Assembly: GCF_007992095.1 (NCBI RefSeq)
Contig: NZ_BJZP01000022.1
Coordinates: 17,482-81,481, forward strand
Origin: Paenirhizobium naphthalenivorans
GTDB taxonomy: Bacteria > Pseudomonadota > Alphaproteobacteria > Rhizobiales > Rhizobiaceae
Length of the DNA: 64,000 nucleotides
Direction: 5' to 3'
Within the stretch, counting starts at the first letter, position 1; each line of letters starts with the position of its first letter. Made by a program: the position numbers and the translations under genes. Of this stretch, positions 54,718 through 63,780 are shown piece by piece. Below the pieces are notes generated by a model. That model saw only the letters and a list, made by a program, of their open reading frames with translations. It ran no database searches and was not told the DNA's origin.

Positions 54718-54822
54718 GAAGGCAACATGGCGCAATCGTCGGTCAGGCGAGCGCTCGTCGCTAAGAACGCGTGGTTGCCGCGCAAGGTAGCGACGTCCGG
54801 AGATCAAGAGAGGATTTCAGTC

Positions 54823-55164
54823 ATGTTTATTGCAATGAACCGTTTTCGTGTCGTGCCCGGTCACGAGGAGGCCTTCGAGGCGATGTGGGCGAACCGCCAG
54901 GGCCGCCTTGCCGAGGTTCCGGGGTATGTCGAATTCCACATGCTGAAGGGCCCCAAGGCCGCGGATCACAGCCTCTATGCCTCGCATGCCGTTTGGGAAA
55001 CCGAGGCACACTTCAAGGCCTGGACACAGTCCGAGCAGTTCCGTGCGGCCCATGCCCGCGCCGGCGAATCCAAGGTCCAATACCTGTCCGGCCCGCATTT
55101 CGAAGGGTTCGAGGTCATCATTCATGAAGACCGTGACGGAAAACGCGTCGATCAGGCTGCCTGA
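54823..55164 (+). CDS. IsdG/HmuQ-like heme-degrading monooxygenase
   Basis: This 113-residue protein is of the antibiotic biosynthesis monooxygenase (ABM) fold. MFIAMNRFRVVPGHEEAFEAMWANRQGRLAEVPGYVEFHMLKG matches IsdG-type heme oxygenases, including the asparagine near residue 6 and a histidine in the ASHAVWETEAHFKAW segment. It probably opens the heme ring in the cytoplasm to free iron. AGAGGA precedes the ATG. It is divergent from hmuT and followed by hutX after 12 bases. Confidence 0.82.
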   Translation: MFIAMNRFRVVPGHEEAFEAMWANRQGRLAEVPGYVEFHMLKGPKAADHSLYASHAVWETEAHFKAWTQSEQFRAAHARAGESKVQYLSGPHFEGFEVIIHEDRDGKRVDQAA

Positions 55165-55176
55165 GGAGGACGATCC

Positions 55177-55701
55177 ATGGATGTGTCACTGAGCGCCGGC
55201 GAGCGCCTCGAGCGGGCCCGTGCCGCGCTCGCTCAAAAGCCGGATGGGGTTGTTGAGGCGATCGCGGCGCAGGCCGGTGTGACACCGGCGGACATTCTGG
55301 CGATCCTCCCGGACGGTGCGGCGGTTCTCGCCTTCAGCGAGCAATTCCTGCCGATCTGGAGGGACATGGCGGAGTGGGGCGATGTCCTGTTGATCGTCCA
55401 TACGGACGACATTGTGCTGGAGGTGACTGGCTCTCTTCCCCAGGGCGGCGAGGGGCACGGTTGGTTCAACATCCACGGCGACAGCCCGATTGCCGGACAT
55501 ATCCGTAAGGACCGCTGCGCCTCGATCGCTTTCATCGACCGCGGTTTTCATGGCCGGCGGTCCTGCTCGGTGTGGTTCATGAACGCCGACGGTCGGGCCA
55601 TGTTCAAGGTCTTCGTCCGTCGAGACGCCGAGAAAGCTCTGCTTTCGGACCAGTTGCTGCGCTTCGAGGCTCTTCGTGAGAGTTTGGCCGCTTCCGCCTG
55701 A
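55177..55701 (+). CDS. hutX: Heme utilisation carrier protein HutX
   Basis: This 174-residue cytoplasmic heme carrier is of the HutX/HugX family. Visible features are the N-terminal VVEAIAAQAGVTPADILAILP, the central VLLIVHTDDIVLEVTGSLPQGGEGHGWFNIHGDSPIAGHI and FMNADGRAMFKVFVRRD. It hands heme to the oxygenase. GAGGAGGAC precedes the ATG. A classical hmuS gene is not present near. Confidence 0.88.
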   Translation: MDVSLSAGERLERARAALAQKPDGVVEAIAAQAGVTPADILAILPDGAAVLAFSEQFLPIWRDMAEWGDVLLIVHTDDIVLEVTGSLPQGGEGHGWFNIHGDSPIAGHIRKDRCASIAFIDRGFHGRRSCSVWFMNADGRAMFKVFVRRDAEKALLSDQLLRFEALRESLAASA

Positions 55702-56371
55702 TCGCTATGCCCTTCAGGCTTTCGATCACGAGAAACTTTCCAAGGTTTTTTCGTCAACGAAGTCGGGGTGGTGCAGCGATGCGCCACCCTTTTTTGCATG
55801 GAGGGCCAGGCGGACATGGAGAAGGTCGACCAACAAACGGCAGATACACTCTTGAACCACCTTGCCTCTCTTTCGGCCATGGTCGCATGACGCGCCGAGC
55901 GTGCGGTACGGCCCTCATTGCGCCGGTTTGACGGATGGGGGAGCGTTGGCGGCACTGTACGACGAGAGGGTGAGGTCGCACCCAGGACGAGATTGCCGCA
56001 GCCATGGGAATTCGTGCCAGAGCGTCCAACGCCTCGTTTCGCTCGTGATCGCCGAGACGTTGATCAAGGTGCGTGTTGATCATCCGGTCGCAGTCTACAT
56101 GGAACTCGCCGAAGCGGCCAAGGAGAGGTGCCGCCTGAAACGCTGATGAAACAGCCGGCTCCGCTTGTGATCGCCAGGCAGGCCCGGCCAGCGTGGCTTC
56201 GCTGGCGATTGCTGCCAGATTTTCCCCGGACATGGCTGCCGCTGGCTGCGAGCCGCAATTTACATGAGCGAAATCATGCGGCGCGGATGACCATGATGCG
56301 CCACCGGACCGAACTCACCCATTTGCAGTGAAACAACTGGACCATCCGCGCGGTCCACACCGCTGACGTAC
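55702..56371. other. Gene-poor stretch between hutX and the Rrf2 regulator
   Basis: About 670 bases with no convincing gene. A plus-strand stretch near 55980-56147 reads DEIAAAMGI and, in another frame, LVSLVIAETLIKVRVDHPVAVYMELAEAAKERCRLKR before a stop. This could be a decayed short gene broken by frameshifts, or chance. I see no inverted repeats of an insertion sequence. Confidence 0.4.
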
Positions 56372-56878
56372 CTATGCCGCGGAAGCGGTTGCGCTTTCGG
56401 TGGGAGGTATAGCAGCCTCTCGTCCCGAACCCCTGCATCGGGGCGGCGCATGGAAGCGCAGCAGTGCGGCAAGCGCGTCGTTGCCGGTAACCAGATCGGA
56501 CAAAAGCACTTTGTCGAGGGAGTTGTAAAAGGCATCCACCGCGTCACCGATCGCGTTGCGAAGCCAGCAGGCGTCCACCAGCGGACAGGTGTTGGATTTG
56601 CTGAAACACTCGGCGAAAGGCAGATCCGCCTCGAAAATACGAAAGACGCCGCCGATGTTGATCTCGGCCGGGTCGCGCATCAGCTGAATTCCGCCGTGAC
56701 GTCCACGGGTGGCGTCGATGAAGCCGTGCTGGCCGAGGGTGCGGATCACCTGGGCGAGATGGTTCTCCGATGCGTTGCAGGCGACGGCGATGTCGCTCTT
56801 TCGCACGGTGACATCCGGGTTGACCGCACAGAACATCAGCGTTCTGATGGCAAGATTGGTTCGCATCGTGATGCGCAT
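56372..56878 (-). CDS. nsrR: Rrf2-family NO-responsive regulator (NsrR type)
   Basis: This 168-residue protein has an Rrf2 winged helix (LAIRTLMFCAVNPDVTVRKSDIAVACNASENHLAQVIRTLGQHGFIDATRGRHGGIQL) and three cysteines C91-x6-C98-x5-C104 (ECFSKSNTCPLVDAC), as in NsrR where they hold an iron-sulfur cluster sensed by nitric oxide. An ATG four codons later is another possible start. It is divergent from cydDC, whose bd oxidase is NO-tolerant, so control of cyd genes is plausible. Confidence 0.78.
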   Translation of the reverse strand: MRITMRTNLAIRTLMFCAVNPDVTVRKSDIAVACNASENHLAQVIRTLGQHGFIDATRGRHGGIQLMRDPAEINIGGVFRIFEADLPFAECFSKSNTCPLVDACWLRNAIGDAVDAFYNSLDKVLLSDLVTGNDALAALLRFHAPPRCRGSGREAAIPPTESATASAA

Positions 56879-56901
56879 CGGCTTCGGCTCTCCCAGGTAC
56901 C

Positions 56902-56914
56902 GTTATTAAATAAC
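56902..56914. promoter_or_regulatory. Dyad operator GTTATTAAATAAC upstream of nsrR
   Basis: A 13-base dyad with one central base (GTTATT-A-AATAAC) lies 24 bases before the Rrf2 gene. A self-regulation site of the Rrf2 protein is a reasonable reading; it does not equal the enterobacterial NsrR site. Confidence 0.4.
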
Positions 56915-56942
56915 CTGCATAGATGGCATTTCCGGCTTTTGC

Positions 56943-56956
56943 TTGATCTAGGTCAC
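56943..56956 (+). promoter_or_regulatory. FNR/FixK-like box upstream of cydD
   Basis: TTGATCTAGGTCAC is close to TTGAT-N4-ATCAA (two mismatches, both in the right half). It lies 77 bases before the chosen cydD start, between the divergent genes. A second TTGAT half-site is at 56983. Confidence 0.5.
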
Positions 56957-57033
56957 GCCGGCGCGATTGCGGCGAAAAAAACTTGATCCAAGTCCTGTTT
57001 GCTTGGCACCATTCGTATAAACAAGCATGTCGA

Positions 57034-58755
57034 ATGCATGAAATGCCGAGGCTGAGCGTGACCAATTCTGAAACGAAAACGCAGGATCCCGGCGCAAGGA
57101 GATTGAAGGCGATCGAAACGAGCGCCATGGGTGGACTGAGACCTGCGAGTTATCTGGCCGCGATTGCAGCGCTGATAGTCCTGCCGCAGAGTGCCTTGGT
57201 GGGGCTTAGCCTTGGCTCCCTTGTTACAGGGACGGTGCCGTTCCTCTCTCCTCTCTTAAGCGTCATTGCCTATGTCGGGTTTGGCCTTCTGCGCCACCTG
57301 TTGGATGCCTGGGGAGGACGGATTGGATTTCGCGCGGCCCAGAGGGTTGTGGCGCTAGAGCGCCAAGCGCTGGTTGCGGCGGAGGGGCGCGTGTCGCCTT
57401 TTTCGCCAAACGGTGTCTCGTCCGCCGAAGGTGCCTCCCTGATCGGAGACAAGCTCGACCTGCTTTTGCCCTATCTGACCCGCTATCGGACCGCTTCGAT
57501 GAAGAGCCGTATCATTCCGCTCTTTATCTTGGGTGCGACGGCCTGGGTTTCGTGGGCGGCGGCGCTGATCCTGCTGGTGGCCGGGCCGCTCATTCCGCTC
57601 TTCATGGCGTTGGTCGGCTATGCTGCACGCGATGCCAGCGCCAAGCATCTCAAGGAAACGGGTTCGCTGAACGCGCTGCTGCTGGAACGGTTGAACGCCT
57701 TGGTTGATATCAAGCTGCTGGACGGACGTGACGTTATGGTGCGCCAGTTTTTTGCCAGCGCCGAGTCACTCAGGGTCCGTACGATGGCCGTGCTGAAGGT
57801 AGCCTTTCTCTCTTCCACGGTGCTCGAATTGTTTTCAGCGCTCGGCATCGCCATGGTCGCCGTCTACGTTGGTTTCAGCCTGCTGGGTACGTTCAGTTTC
57901 GGCACTTTCGGCGCACCGCTGACGCTGGCGCAAGGGATATTCGTCCTGCTTCTGGCGCCGGAGTTCTTCGCTCCCCTGCGTGAACTGGCAAGCGCATGGC
58001 ACGATAAAGCAGCGGCGCTCGCGATCGCCGAGGAACTCGAGGGCATGAGCGGACGCCCGCGAATGAGCATACTTGGGGCGGGCGGGGGGCCTGAAGCCCT
58101 CGCGGGACCGGTTCATGTCACGACCCGCGGCCTGCGCTATTCGTCCGGAGGCGGCTTTTCCATTACCTATCCGGACATCGACATCCAGGCGGGCGACGCA
58201 GTGGCGATCTCAGGTCCCAGCGGCGTCGGAAAAAGCACGCTGCTCGCCCTTCTGGCCGGTCTTGCGCGTGCCAACGACGGTGAGGTCCGTGTTTGCGGCG
58301 TGGTCCTGAACGACGCTGCCGCGGATGCCTGGCGTGCCCGGCTCTGCTGGGTTTCGCAGACCCCTCATTTCGCCAATGCCAGTCTTCTGGCCAATATCAC
58401 TGGCTCCGTCATGCCGCGAGACGAGCGGCGGTTTGACGAGGCGGTGAAGGCGGCAGGGCTTGTTCCGGTCATCGCCTCGCTTCCGCGGGGGGCGCTCACC
58501 CGGCTTGGGGAAACCGGCAGCCGGCTTTCCGGTGGGGAGGCGCGCAGGGTGATGTTGGCGCGCGCCCTTTACGCGGACGCCGACGTGGTTCTCGCCGACG
58601 AGCCAACCGCCGATCTCGACCCTCTTAACGCCGAGCGGGTGGTTGATAGTCTTCTGGCGCTTGCCGAACGTGGCAAGACATTGATCGTCGCCACCCATGA
58701 CCGTCGGCTGATCGAGCGGCTTGGACGCGAAATTGCGCTGGGAGAAACCGTATGA
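57034..58755 (+). CDS. cydD: Cysteine/glutathione ABC exporter subunit CydD
   Basis: This 573-residue fused membrane/ATPase half-exporter has about six hydrophobic spans in the first 330 residues. The ATPase domain has Walker A GPSGVGKST, signature LSGGEARRVMLARAL and Walker B VVLADEPTADLDP. CydDC exports thiols to the periplasm and is needed to assemble cytochrome bd. The start is uncertain: ATG at 57034 or 57043, or GTG at 57058, none with a good ribosome site. It overlaps cydC by four bases. Confidence 0.88.
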   Translation: MHEMPRLSVTNSETKTQDPGARRLKAIETSAMGGLRPASYLAAIAALIVLPQSALVGLSLGSLVTGTVPFLSPLLSVIAYVGFGLLRHLLDAWGGRIGFRAAQRVVALERQALVAAEGRVSPFSPNGVSSAEGASLIGDKLDLLLPYLTRYRTASMKSRIIPLFILGATAWVSWAAALILLVAGPLIPLFMALVGYAARDASAKHLKETGSLNALLLERLNALVDIKLLDGRDVMVRQFFASAESLRVRTMAVLKVAFLSSTVLELFSALGIAMVAVYVGFSLLGTFSFGTFGAPLTLAQGIFVLLLAPEFFAPLRELASAWHDKAAALAIAEELEGMSGRPRMSILGAGGGPEALAGPVHVTTRGLRYSSGGGFSITYPDIDIQAGDAVAISGPSGVGKSTLLALLAGLARANDGEVRVCGVVLNDAAADAWRARLCWVSQTPHFANASLLANITGSVMPRDERRFDEAVKAAGLVPVIASLPRGALTRLGETGSRLSGGEARRVMLARALYADADVVLADEPTADLDPLNAERVVDSLLALAERGKTLIVATHDRRLIERLGREIALGETV

Positions 58756-60407
58756 AACGCGTCCTTCGCATCTTCGTCCGGGTCTGGCGGCCGCACATCA
58801 AGGGGCTGGCGCTTGGCAGCCTGCTTTCGGCTCTGGTACTTGTCGCTGGGATAGGATTGCTGGCGCTTTCCGGGTGGTTCATCACCGCAACAGGCATCGC
58901 CGGATTGGCAGGCATCGGCATTGCCTTCGATGTCTTCAGCCCGAGTGCGGCTATCCGGTTTCTGGCCCTTGGTCGCGCGGCTGCCCGCTATGGTGAACGC
59001 GTACTGACTCACGACGCGACGTTGAAGGGCCTTGCCGAACTGCGCGGACAATTGCTGGCTGCCATGACCCGCGCGCCGCTGCGCAAGCTTGCCGCACTCA
59101 ACGGTTCGGAACGGCTCAATCACCTGACCCTTGATGTCGATGCGCTGGACGGACTGGCGCTTCGGCTGGTTATTCCTTTCCTCGCGGCCTTCGTCGTTGT
59201 GACCGCCTTCCTGTTGTTGCTCTGGCAAATCGAAAGTGGGGCCGTCGCAGTCTGGCAGGCGGCAAGCTATGGGCTCGGCCTGATGCTGGCGCTTGCCCTT
59301 ATGCTGAAGACATCACTCAGGCCGTCTCGTCTGGCACACAAGGCGTTGCAGGCGGTGAGATTGCGCTTCATCGACCTGATGCGTGCGCGGCCGGAACTCG
59401 CGGTTGCCGGGCAGTTGGAGTCGCAGGGGCGGGCGGTGCTCGCCGCCCAGGCACGATTGCAGCGCGACCAGGCTCGCGTCGATCTTGCCGAGCGGATCTC
59501 CGGTGTGCTGCTTGCCTTTGCCGGCACGATCGCCAGTGCCGGCAGTCTCTATCTTGGCATCAAGCTTGCCGAGGCAAAGGCTATCGATCCCGCTCTCGCG
59601 GCGCTCGGTTTCTTCGGAGCCCTGGCAGTTACTGAGATCATCGCACCGATCCATCGTGGCCTTTCGGAACTCGGCCGCCTGGCGGATGCCGCGCGTCGCG
59701 TGGAAGGGCAGATGGCGGGTGAAGTCGAAGTCCCCGCAGGCCTGGTCGACCCGTCCTGCCCTCGTGATGACAATGCTCCCATCCTCCGGTTTGAAGGCGT
59801 TTTCTATAGCCAGTACGGTCGTTCGATCCTGCAGGATTTCGACCTTTCCATTCAGGCCGGTGAGACGGTGGCATTGACCGGTCCGAGCGGTATCGGCAAG
59901 TCGACGGCGCTGCTGCTGACGATCGGCCAGTTGGTACCCGACAGCGGCCGCATCCTGCTTGGCGGATGCGAAATCCGGGAGTTGGGCGAAACCGAGCTGT
60001 TCCGTGCGGCTACCCTTCTGCCGCAGCGAACAGCGCTGATGAGCGGGTCCATCATGGATGCGCTCCGGCTGGCTGCGCGCGATATTGACGAGGCGGAAGC
60101 CTGGCGCGTGCTTGGTGCAGTGCGTCTTGACCGGGTCATTGCCGACAAGGGTGGGCTCGATTTCATGCTCGGCGAGGGTGGCTCGGGCCTTTCCGGCGGT
60201 GAAAGGCGACGCCTCGCTCTCGCCCGTGTTCTGCTGCGGGGCCCGCGGTTGTTGCTTCTCGACGAACCGACCGAAGGACTGGACGAAGAGACGGCGCGGC
60301 AGGTTCTGATCGGGATCCGCGATTTTCTGCCCCGTGCAGCTATTGTGATGGCCTCGCACCGGACAATTGAACGCGAGTGGGCAGATCAAGTCATCAAGCT
60401 TACCTGA
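58752..60407 (+). CDS. cydC: Cysteine/glutathione ABC exporter subunit CydC
   Basis: This 551-residue partner of CydD begins MKRVLRIFVRVWRPHIKGLALG. FITATGIAGLAGI and RFLALGRAAARYGERVLTHDATLKGLAELR are CydC-typical. The ATPase part has GPSGIGKST, LSGGERRRLALARVLL and LLLLDEPTEGLDE. It starts inside the last codon of cydD. The heterodimer works in the inner membrane for bd oxidase maturation. Confidence 0.92.
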   Translation: MKRVLRIFVRVWRPHIKGLALGSLLSALVLVAGIGLLALSGWFITATGIAGLAGIGIAFDVFSPSAAIRFLALGRAAARYGERVLTHDATLKGLAELRGQLLAAMTRAPLRKLAALNGSERLNHLTLDVDALDGLALRLVIPFLAAFVVVTAFLLLLWQIESGAVAVWQAASYGLGLMLALALMLKTSLRPSRLAHKALQAVRLRFIDLMRARPELAVAGQLESQGRAVLAAQARLQRDQARVDLAERISGVLLAFAGTIASAGSLYLGIKLAEAKAIDPALAALGFFGALAVTEIIAPIHRGLSELGRLADAARRVEGQMAGEVEVPAGLVDPSCPRDDNAPILRFEGVFYSQYGRSILQDFDLSIQAGETVALTGPSGIGKSTALLLTIGQLVPDSGRILLGGCEIRELGETELFRAATLLPQRTALMSGSIMDALRLAARDIDEAEAWRVLGAVRLDRVIADKGGLDFMLGEGGSGLSGGERRRLALARVLLRGPRLLLLDEPTEGLDEETARQVLIGIRDFLPRAAIVMASHRTIEREWADQVIKLT

Positions 60408-60452
60408 GCGCTGCGACCAATTGGCGCAAAGGAACATTTACAATATACGTTA

Positions 60453-60466
60453 TTGACCTCGATCAA
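60453..60466 (+). promoter_or_regulatory. FNR/FixK box upstream of cydA
   Basis: TTGACCTCGATCAA matches TTGAY-N4-RTCAA on both half-sites. It lies 83 bases before the cydA start in a 141-base gap, a position suited to activation under low oxygen by an FNR/FixK-type protein. Confidence 0.75.
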
Positions 60467-60548
60467 CTCTCTTGAATTGGAGTATGACTAAGAAGCAGGG
60501 TACCTGCATTTAGGATGCCTGTTTCAGGTCAGAGAGAGAGTTGAAACC

Positions 60549-62150
60549 ATGGAAATCGACATAGTCGAGCTGTCACGTCTGCAATTCGCGATGACGGCCT
60601 TATACCATTTTCTATTCGTTCCCTTGACGCTTGGCCTTTCCATCATCGTTGCGATCATGGAAACGGTTTATGTCATGACGGACCGTCCCATCTGGCGACA
60701 GATGACAAAATTCTGGGGCACGTTGTTCGGTATCAACTTCGTGCTAGGCGTGGCCACCGGGATTACCATGGAGTTTCAGTTCGGCATGAACTGGAGCTAC
60801 TACAGTCATTATGTCGGCGATATCTTCGGAGCACCTTTGGCGGTCGAGGGGCTCATGGCCTTCTTCCTCGAAGCGACCTTCGTCGGTCTGTTCTTCTTCG
60901 GTTGGGATCGTCTTTCAAAGCGTGCCCACCTGATCGTCGCCTGGCTGGTGGCGATCGGTTCCAATTTCTCGGCGCTGTGGATCCTGATCGCCAATGGCTG
61001 GATGCAGAACCCGGTGGGTGCCCAGTTCAATCCGATGTCTATGCGCATGGAGATGACTTCATTTTTCGACGTCGTCTTCAATGAGGTCGCACAGGCGAAG
61101 TTCGTCCACACTGTTTCCGCCGGCTATGTCACGGCATCTGTTTTCGTGCTTGGTGTTTCGGCCTGGTATCTGCTTAAGAACCGCCATACCGATCTTGCGC
61201 GTCGTTCGATCGCTGTTGCCGCGAGCTTCGGCCTGGCTTCGGCGCTTTCGGTCGTGGTCCTCGGTGACGAATCTGGCTATTCGGTCACCCACTCCCAGAA
61301 GATGAAGCTCGCCGCGATCGAAGGCATGTGGGAGACACTGCCGGCGCCGGCTTCGTTCACGCTTGTCGGTTTCCCCGACCAGCAGGCGCGTGAAACGCAT
61401 TACGCTATCCACGTTCCTTTCGTCATGGGCCTGATCGGCACCCGGTCGTTGACCCACGAAATTCCCGGCATCTCGGACCTTGAAAAGCAGGCGGAGGAGC
61501 GTATCCGCTCCGGCCAGATCGCCTACAACGCATTGATGGACTATCGGGCCAACAAGGGCGTGGTATCGGATGAAGTTCGCACGGCCTTCGAGGAGCATAG
61601 CAAGGATCTTGGTTTTGCCCTGCTATTGAAGCGTTATGTCGATGATCCGCGGCAGGCAAGCGATGAGCAAATCACGATGGCCGCCAATGACACCGTCCCG
61701 ACCGTCTGGCCGTTGTTCTGGGCGTTCCGCTTGATGGTTGCGCTCGGCTTCTCATTCATTGCCGTCATGGCCTGGTTCTTCTGGATGGCTTCGTTCCGCA
61801 GGATGCAATTCCCGCGGCTGGCACTTTGGCTCGCCGTCATCATCATTCCGACCCCGTGGATCGCTGCGGAGCTGGGCTGGTTCGTCGCCGAGTTCGGACG
61901 TCAACCCTGGACGGTTGACGGTGTTCTTCCGACAGCGCTTTCCGTCTCGCAACTGTCCGTCACCGATCTCGCGATCACGCTGGCCGGCTTCGTCTTGTTC
62001 TACAGCGTCCTTTTCGTGATCGAGATGGGCCTGATGGTCAAATACATTCGCAAGGGTCCGTACATGGACGTGTCCGAGACGGATGAATGGCAAAAGCAGC
62101 ATCGTGCGCGGCTGAGTGCACCCTCGCCGTTTGCTCAACCCGCGGAGTAA
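60549..62150 (+). CDS. cydA: Cytochrome bd ubiquinol oxidase subunit I
   Basis: This 533-residue inner-membrane subunit holds hemes b558, b595 and d. The histidine in ALYHFLFVPLTLGLS (about residue 19), the GRQPW motif and the long quinol loop (IPGISDLEKQAEERIRSGQIAYNAL through DLGFALLLKRYVDDPRQASDEQI) are visible; the loop is of the long E. coli type, not the short cyanide-insensitive form. It reduces oxygen with quinol at low oxygen. GAGAGAGA precedes the ATG. Confidence 0.95.
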   Translation: MEIDIVELSRLQFAMTALYHFLFVPLTLGLSIIVAIMETVYVMTDRPIWRQMTKFWGTLFGINFVLGVATGITMEFQFGMNWSYYSHYVGDIFGAPLAVEGLMAFFLEATFVGLFFFGWDRLSKRAHLIVAWLVAIGSNFSALWILIANGWMQNPVGAQFNPMSMRMEMTSFFDVVFNEVAQAKFVHTVSAGYVTASVFVLGVSAWYLLKNRHTDLARRSIAVAASFGLASALSVVVLGDESGYSVTHSQKMKLAAIEGMWETLPAPASFTLVGFPDQQARETHYAIHVPFVMGLIGTRSLTHEIPGISDLEKQAEERIRSGQIAYNALMDYRANKGVVSDEVRTAFEEHSKDLGFALLLKRYVDDPRQASDEQITMAANDTVPTVWPLFWAFRLMVALGFSFIAVMAWFFWMASFRRMQFPRLALWLAVIIIPTPWIAAELGWFVAEFGRQPWTVDGVLPTALSVSQLSVTDLAITLAGFVLFYSVLFVIEMGLMVKYIRKGPYMDVSETDEWQKQHRARLSAPSPFAQPAE

Positions 62151-62155
62151 AGATT

Positions 62156-63307
62156 ATGATTCTTCATCAACTCATCGATTTCGAACTGCTGCGGGTGGTC
62201 TGGTGGGTGCTGCTTGGCGTCTTGCTGGGCGGATTCGCCCTGACCGACGGCTTTGACCTGGGGGTCGGCACCCTGCTACCCTTCGTCGGTCGGACCGATG
62301 TCGAACGGCGTATCGCCATCAACACGATCGGTCCGGTTTGGGAGGGTAACCAGGTGTGGTTCATCCTCGGTGGCGGCGCGATCTTCGCCGCCTGGCCGCC
62401 GCTCTATGCGGTCAGCTTCTCCGGCTTCTATCTCGCCATGTTCGCTGTGCTCGCCGCGCTGATCCTACGCCCGGTCGGTTTCAAATATCGCTCTAAACGG
62501 GACAGCGCCGCATGGCGTAGCACCTGGGACTGGGCGCTCTTCATTGGCGGTGCTGTGCCGGCGCTGATTTTCGGCGTCGCCATGGGCAATGTCCTGCAAG
62601 GCGTGCCCTTCCGTTTCAATGAAGACCTGATGATCTTCTACGACGGCTCTTTCTTCGGCCTGCTCAATCCTTTCGCCCTTCTCGCCGGCGTAGTCTCGCT
62701 GTCGATGCTGGTGATGCATGGAGCGGCATGGCTGCAGCTCAAGGCTGAGGGGCCGGTGCGCGAACGTGCCCGCAAGTTCGGCTCCATTGCCGCGCTTGTG
62801 ACGATCGCGGCCTATGTTCTCGCCGGTATCTGGTTGGCCCTCGGTATCTCCGGTTTCGAAATCGCCGGTATCCCGGTGACTGACGGGCCGTCCAACCCAC
62901 TGCTGGGCGACGTCGCACGCACGCCGTCCTGGTTTGCGGCCTATTCCGAGCGGCCGTGGATTGCCGTTGCTCCGGTTCTCGGTGTTCTCGGCGCAGTCCT
63001 GGCGTTCTTCGGCCTCAGGGCCGGCCGTGAGGTCTCGACGCTGTTGTTCTCGAAGCTTGCGATCACCGGCATCATTGCGTCGGTCGGGTTGACGATGTTC
63101 CCGTTCATCCTGCCGTCCTCGATCGATCCGAAGTCGTCGCTGACGGTTTGGAACTCCTCGTCTTCGCACCTGACGCTGTTCGTCATGCTGGTCATGGCGG
63201 TGATCTTCGTGCCGATCATCCTTGCCTACACCGCCTGGGTCTACAAGGTGCTGTGGGGCAAGGTGACTGAAGAGGAAATCACCAGCAACAGTGGCACTGT
63301 CTACTAA
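62156..63307 (+). CDS. cydB: Cytochrome bd ubiquinol oxidase subunit II
   Basis: This 383-residue membrane subunit has about eight spans. LGGFALTDGFDLGVGTLLPFVGRTDVERRIAINTIGPVWEGNQVWFILGGGAIFAAWP is the CydB signature, and FPFILPSSIDPKSSLTVWNSSSSHLTLFVML is the conserved C-terminal block. The ATG at 62156 is five bases past the cydA stop. Confidence 0.95.
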   Translation: MILHQLIDFELLRVVWWVLLGVLLGGFALTDGFDLGVGTLLPFVGRTDVERRIAINTIGPVWEGNQVWFILGGGAIFAAWPPLYAVSFSGFYLAMFAVLAALILRPVGFKYRSKRDSAAWRSTWDWALFIGGAVPALIFGVAMGNVLQGVPFRFNEDLMIFYDGSFFGLLNPFALLAGVVSLSMLVMHGAAWLQLKAEGPVRERARKFGSIAALVTIAAYVLAGIWLALGISGFEIAGIPVTDGPSNPLLGDVARTPSWFAAYSERPWIAVAPVLGVLGAVLAFFGLRAGREVSTLLFSKLAITGIIASVGLTMFPFILPSSIDPKSSLTVWNSSSSHLTLFVMLVMAVIFVPIILAYTAWVYKVLWGKVTEEEITSNSGTVY

Positions 63308-63323
63308 ACAGGAGAACGTCGAT

Positions 63324-63458
63324 ATGTGGTACTTCGCTTGGCTGCTTGGCCTGCCGCTCGCCGCGATTTTTGCCGTCGTCAACGCCATGTGGCTTGAGAT
63401 GCAGGAAGATCGCGCAATGATGAACGGATCACACGAGGATACCGGCCGCGCCCGGTGA
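63324..63458 (+). CDS. cydX: Cytochrome bd small subunit CydX
   Basis: A 44-residue single-span protein, MWYFAWLLGLPLAAIFAVVN followed by AMWLEMQEDRAM and a short polar tail. The MWYF start and the span with AMWLE right after are hallmarks of CydX/YbgT, which stabilises the hemes of CydAB. AGGAGAAC lies upstream with good spacing, 16 bases after cydB. Confidence 0.92.
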   Translation: MWYFAWLLGLPLAAIFAVVNAMWLEMQEDRAMMNGSHEDTGRAR

Positions 63459-63498
63459 TCCTTGAAGAAAAATTGGGGAGCATCTTCCCGATGAGACT

Positions 63499-63553
63499 GG
63501 CCCCGGACAACTCAGGGGCCTGGGGTTGGCGGGGCGGTGACAATCACCGCCCC
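63499..63553. terminator. Pair of hairpins after cydX
   Basis: GGCCCC/GGGGCC (63499-63504 with 63515-63520) is followed by GGGGCGGTGA/TCACCGCCCC (63531-63540 with 63544-63553), a perfect ten-pair stem with a three-base loop, then GTTTG. The rest of the gap to 63780 has no gene I can support. Confidence 0.68.
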
Positions 63554-63780
63554 GTTTGACCTTCTGGCGGCGGTCAGAAAGACATCGCCGTCGCCCGTGC
63601 CATCTTTGGGCAACCGTTCGCCGCAGTGCTTCGGCGCGACCCAGATCACCAAACGTAGCCTCCGCAGACGGCGCTTCTGCCAGTCGGAATCAACGCCAAA
63701 CACGGTTGGGCACAAATTGGCGAACCTTGGGTTCGCTTCTCCCTATGGGCTGCTGGGAGTGGCGACTGGATCAAGGAGAG

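Noticed and set aside
55754..56233. 159-codon minus-strand open frame in the gap after hutX
   Set aside because: Pro/Arg-rich, no motif, no convincing ribosome site; it is recorded as a gene-poor stretch instead.
57011..57025. ATTCGTATAAACAAG before cydD resembling the same palindrome
   Set aside because: Only the left half matches and the right half is shifted by one base; it lies far from the island and next to an FNR-type region.
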